A stretch of 64,000 nt of DNA from contig JAHDIE010000006.1 of assembly GCA_020630955.1 (NCBI GenBank), forward strand, positions 12,502-76,501. The letters run 5' to 3'. Within the stretch, counting starts at the first letter, position 1, and each line of letters starts with the position of its first letter. This stretch comes from Saprospiraceae bacterium (GTDB lineage Bacteria > Bacteroidota > Bacteroidia > Chitinophagales > Saprospiraceae). Positions 26,918 to 35,288 of the stretch are shown here, piece after piece. The translations under genes were made by a program, and so were the position numbers. The notes under the pieces are model-generated. The model did not search any database. It saw only the letters and a program-made list of their open reading frames with translations, and had not been told where the DNA came from.

Positions 26918-27801
26918 TAAATCATTGCTATCATTTCCTTCATTAAAGCAGTTTTTTGGATCTCAATTTTTGCCAACATTGGTCCATAGGTAGATTCTTC
27001 ATCAAATTCCGAAACTAGATTTAAAAGTTCTCTCTTGTGACCATTTAATTGAAGCAACTCATTTTCTAATTTTTTAAAATCCTCTTGTTCACATACTGCC
27101 ATATAGTCTTGACACATCTCCTGAATCAATCTAACATCTTCATCATCGCTCCATTCAATTTTATAATTTTCACTAGCTGCAAACATCATCATAGAATTAT
27201 CAATCAATGATTCAGCATCTTGATCATTCTGATTTAAAATTAATGATACAGAAATAAGTAAGAGCATACTTAATCCCATCATAATCGCAATTCTAATGAA
27301 TGAGATACCACTTTTTACTTCTTCGAGGTCTTCCTCTATCTTTTCCCAAATATTTTTGGAAGGCTCATGCAGGGGAAGTTTTTCAAGTTTTTGATTTATT
27401 TCTAAATCATTTTCAATTTGATCCCAAATTTCAGAACTAGGTGTATAATTTGGAAGTTTATCTTTTTGGTCTTCAAAATTGTAAATTGGTCTTGGAGAAT
27501 CTAAGATCTTTGCAATGTTGTTCCACAATTCTGGTTTTGGAGTATATTCAGCTAATTGCTCTTTGGCTTTATCAATATCTAAGAAATGATCGGGTTGTTC
27601 TAAATCAGTACGGATATCATCCCACAACTTTTCTGAAGGGCTATGTTCAGGTAATTGATCTTTTATATCTTGAAAGTTATAAATTGGAATAGGTTCATCC
27701 AAAGATGAAGAAATGTCATCCCATATTGAGTCCTTGGGCTCATGTTTTGAAAGCTTCGCTTTCAGTTCATTCCAGTTATATTTTTTTTCAAATTTATCCA
27801 T
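26917..27801 (-). CDS. Putative anti-sigma factor with five sequence repeats and one membrane helix
   Basis: A 294-residue single-pass protein starting at the ATG 27801, which overlaps the sigma stop (TGATG). Residues 1-160 hold five copies of an 18-residue motif with consensus L-x-x-(H/Y)-x-P-x4-W-(D/N/E)-x-I-x3-L, beginning near residues 17, 50, 83, 116 and 142. The first four are exactly 33 apart. Linkers 1-2 and 3-4 share 'P-I-Y-N-F-(Q/E)-D-x-K-D'. One transmembrane helix (about 167-189) follows, then a helical C-terminus presumably in the periplasm. Membrane topology and the directly upstream ECF gene suggest an anti-sigma factor; no known anti-sigma domain is recognised. Confidence 0.7.
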   Translation of the reverse strand: MDKFEKKYNWNELKAKLSKHEPKDSIWDDISSSLDEPIPIYNFQDIKDQLPEHSPSEKLWDDIRTDLEQPDHFLDIDKAKEQLAEYTPKPELWNNIAKILDSPRPIYNFEDQKDKLPNYTPSSEIWDQIENDLEINQKLEKLPLHEPSKNIWEKIEEDLEEVKSGISFIRIAIMMGLSMLLLISVSLILNQNDQDAESLIDNSMMMFAASENYKIEWSDDEDVRLIQEMCQDYMAVCEQEDFKKLENELLQLNGHKRELLNLVSEFDEESTYGPMLAKIEIQKTALMKEMIAMI

Positions 27802-28313
27802 CAAACAGCTATAAGCATTTCTCTTAATTTTTGTTTAGCTCTCGATAGTTGAGATTTTGACGTTCCTTCTGAAATTCCTAACATTTCTGCAACTTCTTTG
27901 TGTGCATAACCTTCAATCTCAACAAGAACAAATACTGCCCTAAAACCATTCGGCAACTGCGCAATTGCTTTCTCAATATATTCCACATCACTTTCTGCAG
28001 TCGATAGTTTAAATTCAACATCAGCAATATCGACCCCCCCTAAGTTTTTCTTTTTTTCTCTTTCAATGTAGGCATATGCAGTCCTTACCACTATGGTTTT
28101 GATCCAGCCAGGCAGAGTTCTGTGATCTTTTAATGATTTTAACCCCCGAAATACCTTAATAAATGCCTCTTGTAAAATATCATCTGCCGAAGCAAAATCT
28201 CCAGATATCCTATACGAAAGTGTATACATGGCAGTCTTGTATTTGTCATAAAGAACCTTCTGAGAAACCCTATGGTTATCGATACATTGTAATATTAGCT
28301 GGTCTTGCTGCAT
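27801..28313 (-). CDS. ECF RNA polymerase sigma factor
   Basis: A 170-residue sigma-70 family group 4 factor. Region 2 has 'SADDILQEAFIKVFRGLKSL' and the -10-recognition segment 'PGWIKTIVVRTAYAY'. A charged linker contains 'EREKKKNLGG'. Region 4 has 'QLPNGFRAVFVLVEIEGYAH' and the helix-turn-helix 'KEVAEMLGISEGTSKSQLSR'. No N-terminal extension or fused anti-sigma domain. It heads a five-gene operon with one-base or four-base overlaps, so it probably regulates that operon and others. A candidate promoter lies 53-78 bp upstream. Confidence 0.95.
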   Translation of the reverse strand: MQQDQLILQCIDNHRVSQKVLYDKYKTAMYTLSYRISGDFASADDILQEAFIKVFRGLKSLKDHRTLPGWIKTIVVRTAYAYIEREKKKNLGGVDIADVEFKLSTAESDVEYIEKAIAQLPNGFRAVFVLVEIEGYAHKEVAEMLGISEGTSKSQLSRAKQKLREMLIAV

Positions 28314-28365
28314 TGTATGATATATATTTTAAAGAGTGATGAGGTTTACAGATGGTTGCATTGCA

Positions 28366-28391
28366 CAAAAATATTATTAAAATTCGGTCAA
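28366..28391 (-). promoter_or_regulatory. Promoter of the sigma-factor operon
   Basis: On the minus strand TTG (28391-28389) is followed 18 bp later by TATTTTTG (28373-28366), an exact TAnnTTTG box with correct spacing for the housekeeping Bacteroidota sigma factor. The box ends 52 bp before the sigma start. The TTG is the outer end of the large inverted repeat at 28390-28457. Confidence 0.55.
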
Positions 28392-28457
28392 TTTTTACTA
28401 AAATCAAGACCTTTAGCCTTTCATCAAGGATCTTAAATATTGATTTTAGTAAAAATT
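28390..28457. repeat. 18-bp perfect inverted repeat between divergent promoters
   Basis: The arm 28390-28407 (AATTTTTACTAAAATCAA) is repeated as its exact reverse complement at 28440-28457, separated by 32 bp. The spacer itself contains a near match AAGACCTT/AAGGATCTT, so the stem can extend. The element overlaps the -33 region of the sigma operon and lies about 56 bp upstream of the ctp -7 box. It could be a cruciform/hairpin operator or the remnant of a small mobile repeat. No T-run and the divergent context argue against a terminator. Confidence 0.75.
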
Positions 28458-28512
28458 TTCAATACAATACCCTATAAATCCGTTCAAAGTGGTATTAATT
28501 ACTTGACACGCT

Positions 28513-28520
28513 TACCTTTG
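28513..28520 (+). promoter_or_regulatory. -7 element of the ctp gene
   Basis: TACCTTTG is an exact TAnnTTTG box, 16 bp before the ATG at 28537. I do not see a TTG at the right distance upstream, so the -33 part is weak. Confidence 0.5.
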
Positions 28521-28536
28521 AAACAAATTTTTATAC

Positions 28537-30162
28537 ATGATTAAGAAATTAGTTGCTTTACTTTTGATTGGAACATTTGCAATGTCCTTCTCTATATATC
28601 AAAAAGACAAATTGTATGAGATTTCTAAAAATATTGAAATTTTTGTCAAAGTATATAAAGAACTCAACCACAACTATGTTGATGATTTAGATCCTGGAAA
28701 GTTAATGAGAACTGGGATTGATGCTATGGTTGGATCATTGGATCCTTACACCAACTATATTTCTGAATCTCAAGTAGAGAGTTATCGAATTAACACTGAA
28801 GGCAAATATCAGGGGATTGGAGGCGTTGTTAAACAGATAGGTGATTATGTAACCATTGTAGAACCCTATGCTAAATCTCCTCTTGTAGAAGCTGGAATAA
28901 TTGCAGGTGATCAGGTCATTTCCATAAATGGCAAATCCACAAAAGGAAAATCAACAGAAGAAGTAACTCAATTTGTTAGAGGTGTTGCAGGAACCAATTT
29001 GAAATTAAAAATTAACAGACCTACCACAGGAGAAAAGTTTGATGTAAATCTAGAAAGAGGAAGTGTAGAAATTCCAAATGTTCCTTATAGTGGAATCGTA
29101 AGAGACCATATTGGATATATCTCTTTGACGACCTTCACTCCTGATGCTGCAAAAAATATTCGCAGAGCATTCAATAAATTAAAAGATGAAGATGAGAATC
29201 TAAAAGGGGTGATTCTTGATTTAAGAAATAATGGCGGCGGTCTCTTGCGTGAAGCCATAAACATTTGTAATATTTTCATCCCAAAAGGTGAAGAGGTTGT
29301 CTTTACAAGAGGAAAAGTAAAAGAACGAGACAGAAATTTTCCAACAACCATGGAACCCATCGATCTTGAAATTCCATTGGTTGTTATGGTTAATAAAAAA
29401 TCAGCTTCTGCATCAGAAATTGTTTCTGGTGTAATTCAAGATTTGGACAGAGGTGTCATTCTAGGTCAAAGAAGTTTCGGGAAAGGACTTGTTCAAAACA
29501 CAATGGAATTAGGATACAATTCTAGAATTAAGTTGACCACTTCAAAATATTATATACCAAGTGGGAGATGTATTCAGGGCAAAGAATATGAAGACGGAGA
29601 ACCCGTTGACATCCCTGATAGCGAACGAGCAGAATTTAAAACAAAAAATGGAAGACCTGTTCTTGATGGAGGTGGAGTAACCCCAGATGTTAAACTCGAT
29701 GCACCAAAAATTCCTGTGGTTTTAAAAAATCTACAAGAACAAGATCTCATCTTTAAGTATGTTACTCAATACGTAAATGGCAAAAGCATTCCTGAAGAAA
29801 TTGAAACCATCATATTCACAGATTTTGAAGATTTTAAAAATTATGTTTCAAATCAAAATTTTGAATATGAAACAGACACTGAAATTAAGCTTAAAGAATT
29901 AAAACAAGCTTTTGAAGAAGATGGTTATGCTGACTTTTTATCTGCTGATGTTGCAGCTTTAGAACAAAATATTGCCAACGAAAAAATCGGGGCCATAGAA
30001 GCAAACAAAACAGCAATCATAAACGCTATCCAAGAAGATATAGCTTCAAGATATTTTCTTCAGAAAGGAAAAGCATTCCAAAAATTAGCTGATGATTACG
30101 AAATTGATGAAGCAATTAATATCCTAACTGATAGAGATCGTTATAATAACATATTGAAGTAA
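28537..30162 (+). CDS. C-terminal processing protease Ctp (S41A)
   Basis: A 541-residue periplasmic serine protease with an uncleaved or signal-like N-terminal helix (1-20), a PDZ domain (about 92-170, with 'YQGIGG' and 'SPLVEAGIIAGDQVISING') and the S41 catalytic domain. Catalytic Ser/Lys: the SASASE block near Ser291 and SFGKG with Lys316. 'ILDLRNNGGGLLREA' and 'IPSGRCIQGK' are further family blocks. A C-terminal extension of about 130 residues is helical. In other bacteria these proteases trim or destroy envelope proteins and peptidoglycan hydrolases. It is followed by the small lipoprotein gene after 16 bp. Confidence 0.95.
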   Translation: MIKKLVALLLIGTFAMSFSIYQKDKLYEISKNIEIFVKVYKELNHNYVDDLDPGKLMRTGIDAMVGSLDPYTNYISESQVESYRINTEGKYQGIGGVVKQIGDYVTIVEPYAKSPLVEAGIIAGDQVISINGKSTKGKSTEEVTQFVRGVAGTNLKLKINRPTTGEKFDVNLERGSVEIPNVPYSGIVRDHIGYISLTTFTPDAAKNIRRAFNKLKDEDENLKGVILDLRNNGGGLLREAINICNIFIPKGEEVVFTRGKVKERDRNFPTTMEPIDLEIPLVVMVNKKSASASEIVSGVIQDLDRGVILGQRSFGKGLVQNTMELGYNSRIKLTTSKYYIPSGRCIQGKEYEDGEPVDIPDSERAEFKTKNGRPVLDGGGVTPDVKLDAPKIPVVLKNLQEQDLIFKYVTQYVNGKSIPEEIETIIFTDFEDFKNYVSNQNFEYETDTEIKLKELKQAFEEDGYADFLSADVAALEQNIANEKIGAIEANKTAIINAIQEDIASRYFLQKGKAFQKLADDYEIDEAINILTDRDRYNNILK

Positions 30163-30178
30163 ATTTTTAAACCAAGCA

Positions 30179-30640
30179 ATGACTGGTATGCAAAAATGTC
30201 TTTTCTTTTTGTTAATTATTTCACTTTCTTATTCTTGTAAAACCACCAAGGAGAATACAATGCAACCAAGCATTCAAGAAGAAGTAGCAAAGAAAGATGC
30301 CGAAGAAGAAACTGTTCCTGACCATCCAGCAATAAATTACGAACCCATGGGTGACTGCAGAGAAGACTGGGAGAAAAGAGAGCGCCTCATTCTTAAAAAA
30401 GACCTAGATCGCATAGGTAAATTAAAGAACGCTACTTCCGGACAAATTTTTGTCATTACTCAAGTTGATAAAAACGGATACGTTACCAAGGTGAGAATAG
30501 ACGAACTTAACACTACCGTTAAAAAAGCAATTTGGCGGAATATGGCCTTAGAAATTGTCAGTGGTTATGAATTCGAGCCAGACGAAAATGCTCCTAAAAT
30601 ACAATGCGGTACTGTTAAGTTCTTATTGACTACTATGTGA
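30179..30640 (+). CDS. Small lipoprotein with TonB-C-like domain
   Basis: A 153-residue protein with a signal peptide ending in Y-S-C (Cys20), a lipobox. After an acidic, low-complexity linker (about 25-65) the C-terminus reads as the two-helix/three-strand fold of TonB C-terminal domains: 'GQIFVITQVDKNGYVTKVRI', a central helix with 'KKAIWRNMALE', then 'YEFEPDENAP' and a final strand. It lacks the transmembrane anchor and proline-rich spacer of real TonB, so it is not an energy transducer of the usual type. It is probably cotranscribed with ctp. Confidence 0.6.
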   Translation: MTGMQKCLFFLLIISLSYSCKTTKENTMQPSIQEEVAKKDAEEETVPDHPAINYEPMGDCREDWEKRERLILKKDLDRIGKLKNATSGQIFVITQVDKNGYVTKVRIDELNTTVKKAIWRNMALEIVSGYEFEPDENAPKIQCGTVKFLLTTM

Positions 30641-30645
30641 TGATA

Positions 30646-32076
30646 TTACTTGTTAGTCTTTAAATAATCTTTAGCAAACTCAATCCAATCTTCATTCGTT
30701 TCATCCAATCTAATATGTGGAGGAATTCCTATGTTATCAATCCCTTTGCCCGCATCTACTGCAGAATTTCTTGTAGTTGCATAGTATAATACCCACTTAT
30801 TATTTGGAAACGGAATTGAATTCAAATTACCATAGTCTGATACACCAGAAGTATTCTGACCCATCAAAGTCACCTTATTACTTTGGTTACACATGAACGC
30901 AAAACTTTCACAACTACTTCCACAAGCTTCATTGATAATTACTGCAATATTCTCTGGATAATTGTGTTTTTTACCAATATATCTTCTTTTGAATGTCCCT
31001 TTCTTACCGATGTATTCACCTATATGTTTTGATTGTTTTTTGTACTGTTTCCTGAACCCCATCCGTCTGATAAAACTAAAGTTTTTATCTTTTGATAATT
31101 TGTTCATTAATTCTACATTATCCAAAGTACAATATGTCTGTCCATGGTAATCAATTATTGGATTGGTATAAATAAATTGACGCAATGAAAAATAAGTGTA
31201 GTCACTTCCACCTCCATTATTTCTACAGTCTATAACTAAGTTTGGTGTACTTTTTATCAATTCTTTGTTCTCCTTTATTAGTTGATCCATCTCCTTAGTA
31301 TATGCTGAACTCATAGTCGGTATCACCAATAACAAGGTTTCATCATCCAATCTTGAAAGCTGATACATCTTCTGTTCTTCAGCCACCTGGGTTTCAACTT
31401 CTGCCATCTCTGGATATATTTGCTTCCAAAAACCCAAACCCTCTATATGCAGCACCTTATTTATTAATTGAGCCTTGGCTTTTTCTTGCGAATGGTTTTG
31501 CATGTAATAATTCACGCTAAACTCATTCTCATTTGAATTATTTCTTAACTCAAATTTTATTTGACCTGGCATCCACCAAATCGAATCCGCCTGGATTACG
31601 AAAGCAACATAATCTCTCTCGGAATTTTGTTTTTTAATTATACCGCATCTATAACTTCCACCATCTGATTCCCAAATACCTTCCACATCATTAATATCCC
31701 TTTTATTTAATTTCTCTTTCAATCCTTCTTCTGTCAATTCTACCTTTTCCCAATCCGCAAACTGAGCCCGAATCTCATCTGGGCTTCTTGATTTTGTTCC
31801 CATCTGAATGTGTCCGTCTTTAAACCAGCGTGTCCACTCATATATTAATCGAAAGCAAGTAGAATCTTGCCTTGCCTTTGCTGTCTTTTGTTCATATCCC
31901 TTGGTATATACATCATATTCTGTTTGATTTTCGGATGTAACTTTGTCTTTATAACCAGAATAATTAGCAGTAATTTTTTGTTTTGCAAATGCAAATTGTT
32001 CTGAACAATTACAATCTTGTGATTGAATTTGAATGGATGCAAAAACGAAAATGAACGTGATTAATATGTACTTCAT
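30646..32076 (-). CDS. Secreted S41 family peptidase
   Basis: A 476-residue protein with a signal peptide (cleavage near S-I-Q-S-Q, about residue 19) and a long N-terminal domain without PDZ. The S41-type core has 'LVIDCRNNGGGSDYTYFSLR', 'VIINEACGSSCESFAF' (catalytic Ser in the G-S-S-C-E-S block) and a final 'VDAGKGIDNIGIPPHIRL', the typical end of tail-specific proteases. Cys residues flank the nucleophile, unusual for Ctp enzymes. It is convergent with the ctp-lipoprotein pair (5 bp). Substrate unknown. Confidence 0.85.
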   Translation of the reverse strand: MKYILITFIFVFASIQIQSQDCNCSEQFAFAKQKITANYSGYKDKVTSENQTEYDVYTKGYEQKTAKARQDSTCFRLIYEWTRWFKDGHIQMGTKSRSPDEIRAQFADWEKVELTEEGLKEKLNKRDINDVEGIWESDGGSYRCGIIKKQNSERDYVAFVIQADSIWWMPGQIKFELRNNSNENEFSVNYYMQNHSQEKAKAQLINKVLHIEGLGFWKQIYPEMAEVETQVAEEQKMYQLSRLDDETLLLVIPTMSSAYTKEMDQLIKENKELIKSTPNLVIDCRNNGGGSDYTYFSLRQFIYTNPIIDYHGQTYCTLDNVELMNKLSKDKNFSFIRRMGFRKQYKKQSKHIGEYIGKKGTFKRRYIGKKHNYPENIAVIINEACGSSCESFAFMCNQSNKVTLMGQNTSGVSDYGNLNSIPFPNNKWVLYYATTRNSAVDAGKGIDNIGIPPHIRLDETNEDWIEFAKDYLKTNK

Positions 32077-32188
32077 GATTGGCTAATAATAATTTTATAA
32101 TGTTTAATTTATTTCATGCCAGTATGACGCAAGCTTCATTTCATTTGTTACAAATCAAGTTTAATGTGAAATTTTAAAATATTTAGAC

Positions 32189-35167
32189 TCAATATCTTTC
32201 GTCTTTTACATAGGGCAACTTTTCCATCTTCGTCACCTCTAAGCTTGGAAAACCAAAGTCTTCCACCACCTTACCGGTAATCAAATAACAACCTTTTCCA
32301 CGAAATGGGTATTTTGCTAAAGCAGGTGGAAAGTGTGTAGTGTCAAAATATTTACCCTCGAGGTCCAACCAAGTTCCAAAGCTCATGTGCTTCCGATTGA
32401 CCGTTGTGACATGCTTACGAGTAACATAATAGCCTAGCATGGACAAACGCCTTCCGAGGTATCTACCCAACTGACGAGCAACTATATTTCCCTTTTCCTC
32501 TCCATCGATCAACTCAAAAGGCGAACAAAGAGGGAAGCCCAATAGCTCTATCTCATCAAAAGCTTGCTCATACCTTGTCTCTTCAAGAATTGGCAAATCA
32601 TAATGATCAGATTCGGATGTGAAAAAAGAACCCGTGTTATGATGCTTAACCAATGGGTTGTGTACAGCATTCTTCTCCCACATCAACTCATATTTGTTCA
32701 TCGAAGTAAACCGAAAAGCTCCTATTCTAATTAATATTTCCAACTGATCTTTCGAAATATCCAATCTGCTCACAAAATCTTGTAAGCTCCTATAATTGCC
32801 TGATTTCTGACGTTCCTTAACAATCGAAACTGCAATTTTTTTCTCCAATTCTGAGATGTGAATCAGTCCGATATAAATATCATCCCCATATATGTTGGTC
32901 AAATAAGTACTATGGTTGACGCAGGGTGCTTTGATGTTTGCACCACACATGCGTGCTTCATGAACATAAAATTCTGTCTTATAAAAACCACCAAAGTTAT
33001 TGATGACCGCAACCATAAATTCTTTAGGATAATAGGTCTTCAAATAAAGACTTTGAAAAGACTCTACCGCAAAACTTGCTGAATGTGCTTTACAAAAAGA
33101 ATAACCACTAAAACTTTCAATCTGGCGCCAAACCTCCATAGACAAATCATCTGGATATCCTCTTTCTTTACAATTAATAAAATACTTTTTCTGCAGACGA
33201 GCAAAGGTATCTGAGTTTTTACGCTTTCCTGTCATAATTCGTCTAAGTACATCCGATTCATCAAGGTCCAATCCTGCAAAATGATGTACAATTTTCATCA
33301 CATCTTCTTGATAGACCATCACACCAAAAGTCTCTCCAAGATGTTCTTCGAAAACAGGGTGTATATAAGTAAAACTCTCTGGATCATGAAATCGCTGAAT
33401 GTACTCCCGCATCATTCCGCTCTTTGCCACCCCTGGACGTATGATCGAACTTGCAGCGACAAGATGCACATAATTATCGCAAGCCAACTTGGTCAACAAG
33501 CCTCGCATCGCTGGTGACTCAATATAAAAACAACCGATACATTGTCCAGATTTCAATTGCTTTTTGACCTGTTCATCCTCCTTAATCTCTTCCACTCTAT
33601 GTATATCTATCGCCCGCCCTTGATTCTTCGCAACCAAATCCACTGCATCTTTAATATGCCCTAATCCTCTTTGACTCAGAATATCATATTTATGGAAATG
33701 AAGATCCTCCGCACCGTACATATCAAAATGTGTAATTGGAAACCCTTTAGGCATCATCTGTAATGCTGTATGATAATTGAGTGGGCGCTCACTAATCAGT
33801 ATACCTCCTGCGTGGATAGACAGATAATTTGGAAAGCCTTCGATCATCTTTCCATATTTAAAAATGTGTTTTGCAAAAGAATGGTGCTTATCCGTTTCGG
33901 TGGGATGATGAACAATCATATCGATGTCAGCTTTGGGCAATCCTACTACTTTCCCCAATTCTCGAATGATTGACTTCCCCTTAAAAGTATTGTAGGTTGC
34001 CAATAAAGCTGTGTACTCCCGACCATATCTTTTAAAAACATAATCCGTCACATCATCGCGTTGATCCCAAGAAAAATCAATATCAAAATCAGGTGGCGAA
34101 CTACGATGCGGATTGATAAATCGCTCAAAATAAAGATCTAGCTCCATCGGATCTACATCTGTAATGTATAAGTTATATGCAACAATCGAGTTAGCTCCAC
34201 TCCCCCTTCCCACATGATGGTAACCAACCGTCTGTGCATATCGTACGATGTCCCAAGTAATTAAAAAATAGGCAGCAAAACCCAATTGATCAATCACCTT
34301 TATTTCTTTCAGAGTACGTTTCATCGCAGCCCCATTACCCTGCCCATAACGGCGTATACAACCATTGACCGCTAGCTTGTATAGAAGTTTCATGTCCCCT
34401 TTTACCGTTCCCGTAAATGTCTTCCGATTGTTAAACATTCCAGAGGGCATCTCAATACTACATTGCCCAAGTAAGGCTTCGGTATTTTTTAGAATGTGAG
34501 GATAATGTCCATACACCCTTCGCAACTCATCTTCTGTATAAAAATATTCACTCGCATTGGCGCAATGCTTCGGATCAAGCTTTCCAAGTACAATATTCAG
34601 ATCAATGCAACGCAATAACTTATGCACCTTATATCCATCCTCATCAAGAAATGTGACTGGTGCAAAAACGACTAATTTGTCAGGAAAATCTTTAAGGTAA
34701 GAACTGTATAACTTATTAATTTCGGTCGGACGGACACCTACATATTCATAATCACGAAGGTGCTTAATCCCCTTCGGTAATTTTCTATAGACAATAAAAC
34801 AATGCTCCAACTCAGGTGCCTCTGTCGGTAGTTGCTTTCCATCTAATGAACAATCGCTCAGCAGTGCTGTCAACTCACGCCAACCTTCTTCATTTTTTGC
34901 AATTCCAATATATAATAACTCCCCATCTTTGACCCCGCCCAATGCCGAAGGTGCATCCTCTCTGTGAAATTTTCTAAACTCAATTCCAAGTATGGGTTCA
35001 ATTCCATTTTTCTTACATTCTCTAATAAATGTATAAGCACAAGAGGTGTTATTGATATCCGTTAAAACCATGCGCTTAACACCAATATTGGCTCCTGCCT
35101 CCACCAATTGTTGTGGAGATAAAGTCCCATATTTTAGCGAATAATATGAATGGTTGTTGAGATACAT
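32189..35167 (-). CDS. DNA polymerase III alpha subunit, error-prone (DnaE2-like) type
   Basis: A 992-residue C-family polymerase starting at the ATG 35167. An N-terminal PHP domain (1-about 260) opens with 'MYLNNHSYYSLKYGTLS', typical of the DnaE2 branch. The palm contains 'SSPPDFDIDFS', with the acidic residues near 360-364. It is much shorter than replicative DnaE and lacks the tau-binding C-terminus, in line with a translesion polymerase. In the PHP domain the usual LTDH motif reads L-T-D-I (Asp37-Ile38), so this metal ligand is lost. The operon partners ImuA/ImuB are absent; DinB is encoded 7.5 kb away. A palindrome lies upstream. Confidence 0.85.
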   Translation of the reverse strand: MYLNNHSYYSLKYGTLSPQQLVEAGANIGVKRMVLTDINNTSCAYTFIRECKKNGIEPILGIEFRKFHREDAPSALGGVKDGELLYIGIAKNEEGWRELTALLSDCSLDGKQLPTEAPELEHCFIVYRKLPKGIKHLRDYEYVGVRPTEINKLYSSYLKDFPDKLVVFAPVTFLDEDGYKVHKLLRCIDLNIVLGKLDPKHCANASEYFYTEDELRRVYGHYPHILKNTEALLGQCSIEMPSGMFNNRKTFTGTVKGDMKLLYKLAVNGCIRRYGQGNGAAMKRTLKEIKVIDQLGFAAYFLITWDIVRYAQTVGYHHVGRGSGANSIVAYNLYITDVDPMELDLYFERFINPHRSSPPDFDIDFSWDQRDDVTDYVFKRYGREYTALLATYNTFKGKSIIRELGKVVGLPKADIDMIVHHPTETDKHHSFAKHIFKYGKMIEGFPNYLSIHAGGILISERPLNYHTALQMMPKGFPITHFDMYGAEDLHFHKYDILSQRGLGHIKDAVDLVAKNQGRAIDIHRVEEIKEDEQVKKQLKSGQCIGCFYIESPAMRGLLTKLACDNYVHLVAASSIIRPGVAKSGMMREYIQRFHDPESFTYIHPVFEEHLGETFGVMVYQEDVMKIVHHFAGLDLDESDVLRRIMTGKRKNSDTFARLQKKYFINCKERGYPDDLSMEVWRQIESFSGYSFCKAHSASFAVESFQSLYLKTYYPKEFMVAVINNFGGFYKTEFYVHEARMCGANIKAPCVNHSTYLTNIYGDDIYIGLIHISELEKKIAVSIVKERQKSGNYRSLQDFVSRLDISKDQLEILIRIGAFRFTSMNKYELMWEKNAVHNPLVKHHNTGSFFTSESDHYDLPILEETRYEQAFDEIELLGFPLCSPFELIDGEEKGNIVARQLGRYLGRRLSMLGYYVTRKHVTTVNRKHMSFGTWLDLEGKYFDTTHFPPALAKYPFRGKGCYLITGKVVEDFGFPSLEVTKMEKLPYVKDERY

Positions 35168-35172
35168 CTCAC

Positions 35173-35180
35173 AAAGATAC
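35173..35180 (-). promoter_or_regulatory. -7 element of dnaE2-like gene
   Basis: On the minus strand TATCTTTG is an exact TAnnTTTG box only 5 bp before the ATG at 35167, which predicts a transcript with almost no leader. It rules out the in-frame TTG at 35182 as a start. The -33 TTG is degenerate. Confidence 0.55.
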
Positions 35181-35209
35181 AACCAAATGACGAATTAATC
35201 GACATAATT

Positions 35210-35226
35210 TATCGGATAATCCGATA
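35210..35226. promoter_or_regulatory. Palindromic operator candidate upstream of dnaE2-like gene
   Basis: TATCGGAT-A-ATCCGATA is a perfect 8-bp inverted repeat around one base. It lies 30-46 bp upstream of the -7 box, at the -33 side. On the minus strand the left half reads within AAAATATCGG, and AAAATATCG recurs upstream of dinB. A regulator of both polymerases is inferred. Confidence 0.45.
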
Positions 35227-35288
35227 TTTTGACACTAACTCAAGAAGAATAGCCTCCAAATTCAACTCCCCCTCTTCTTACCGAAACC

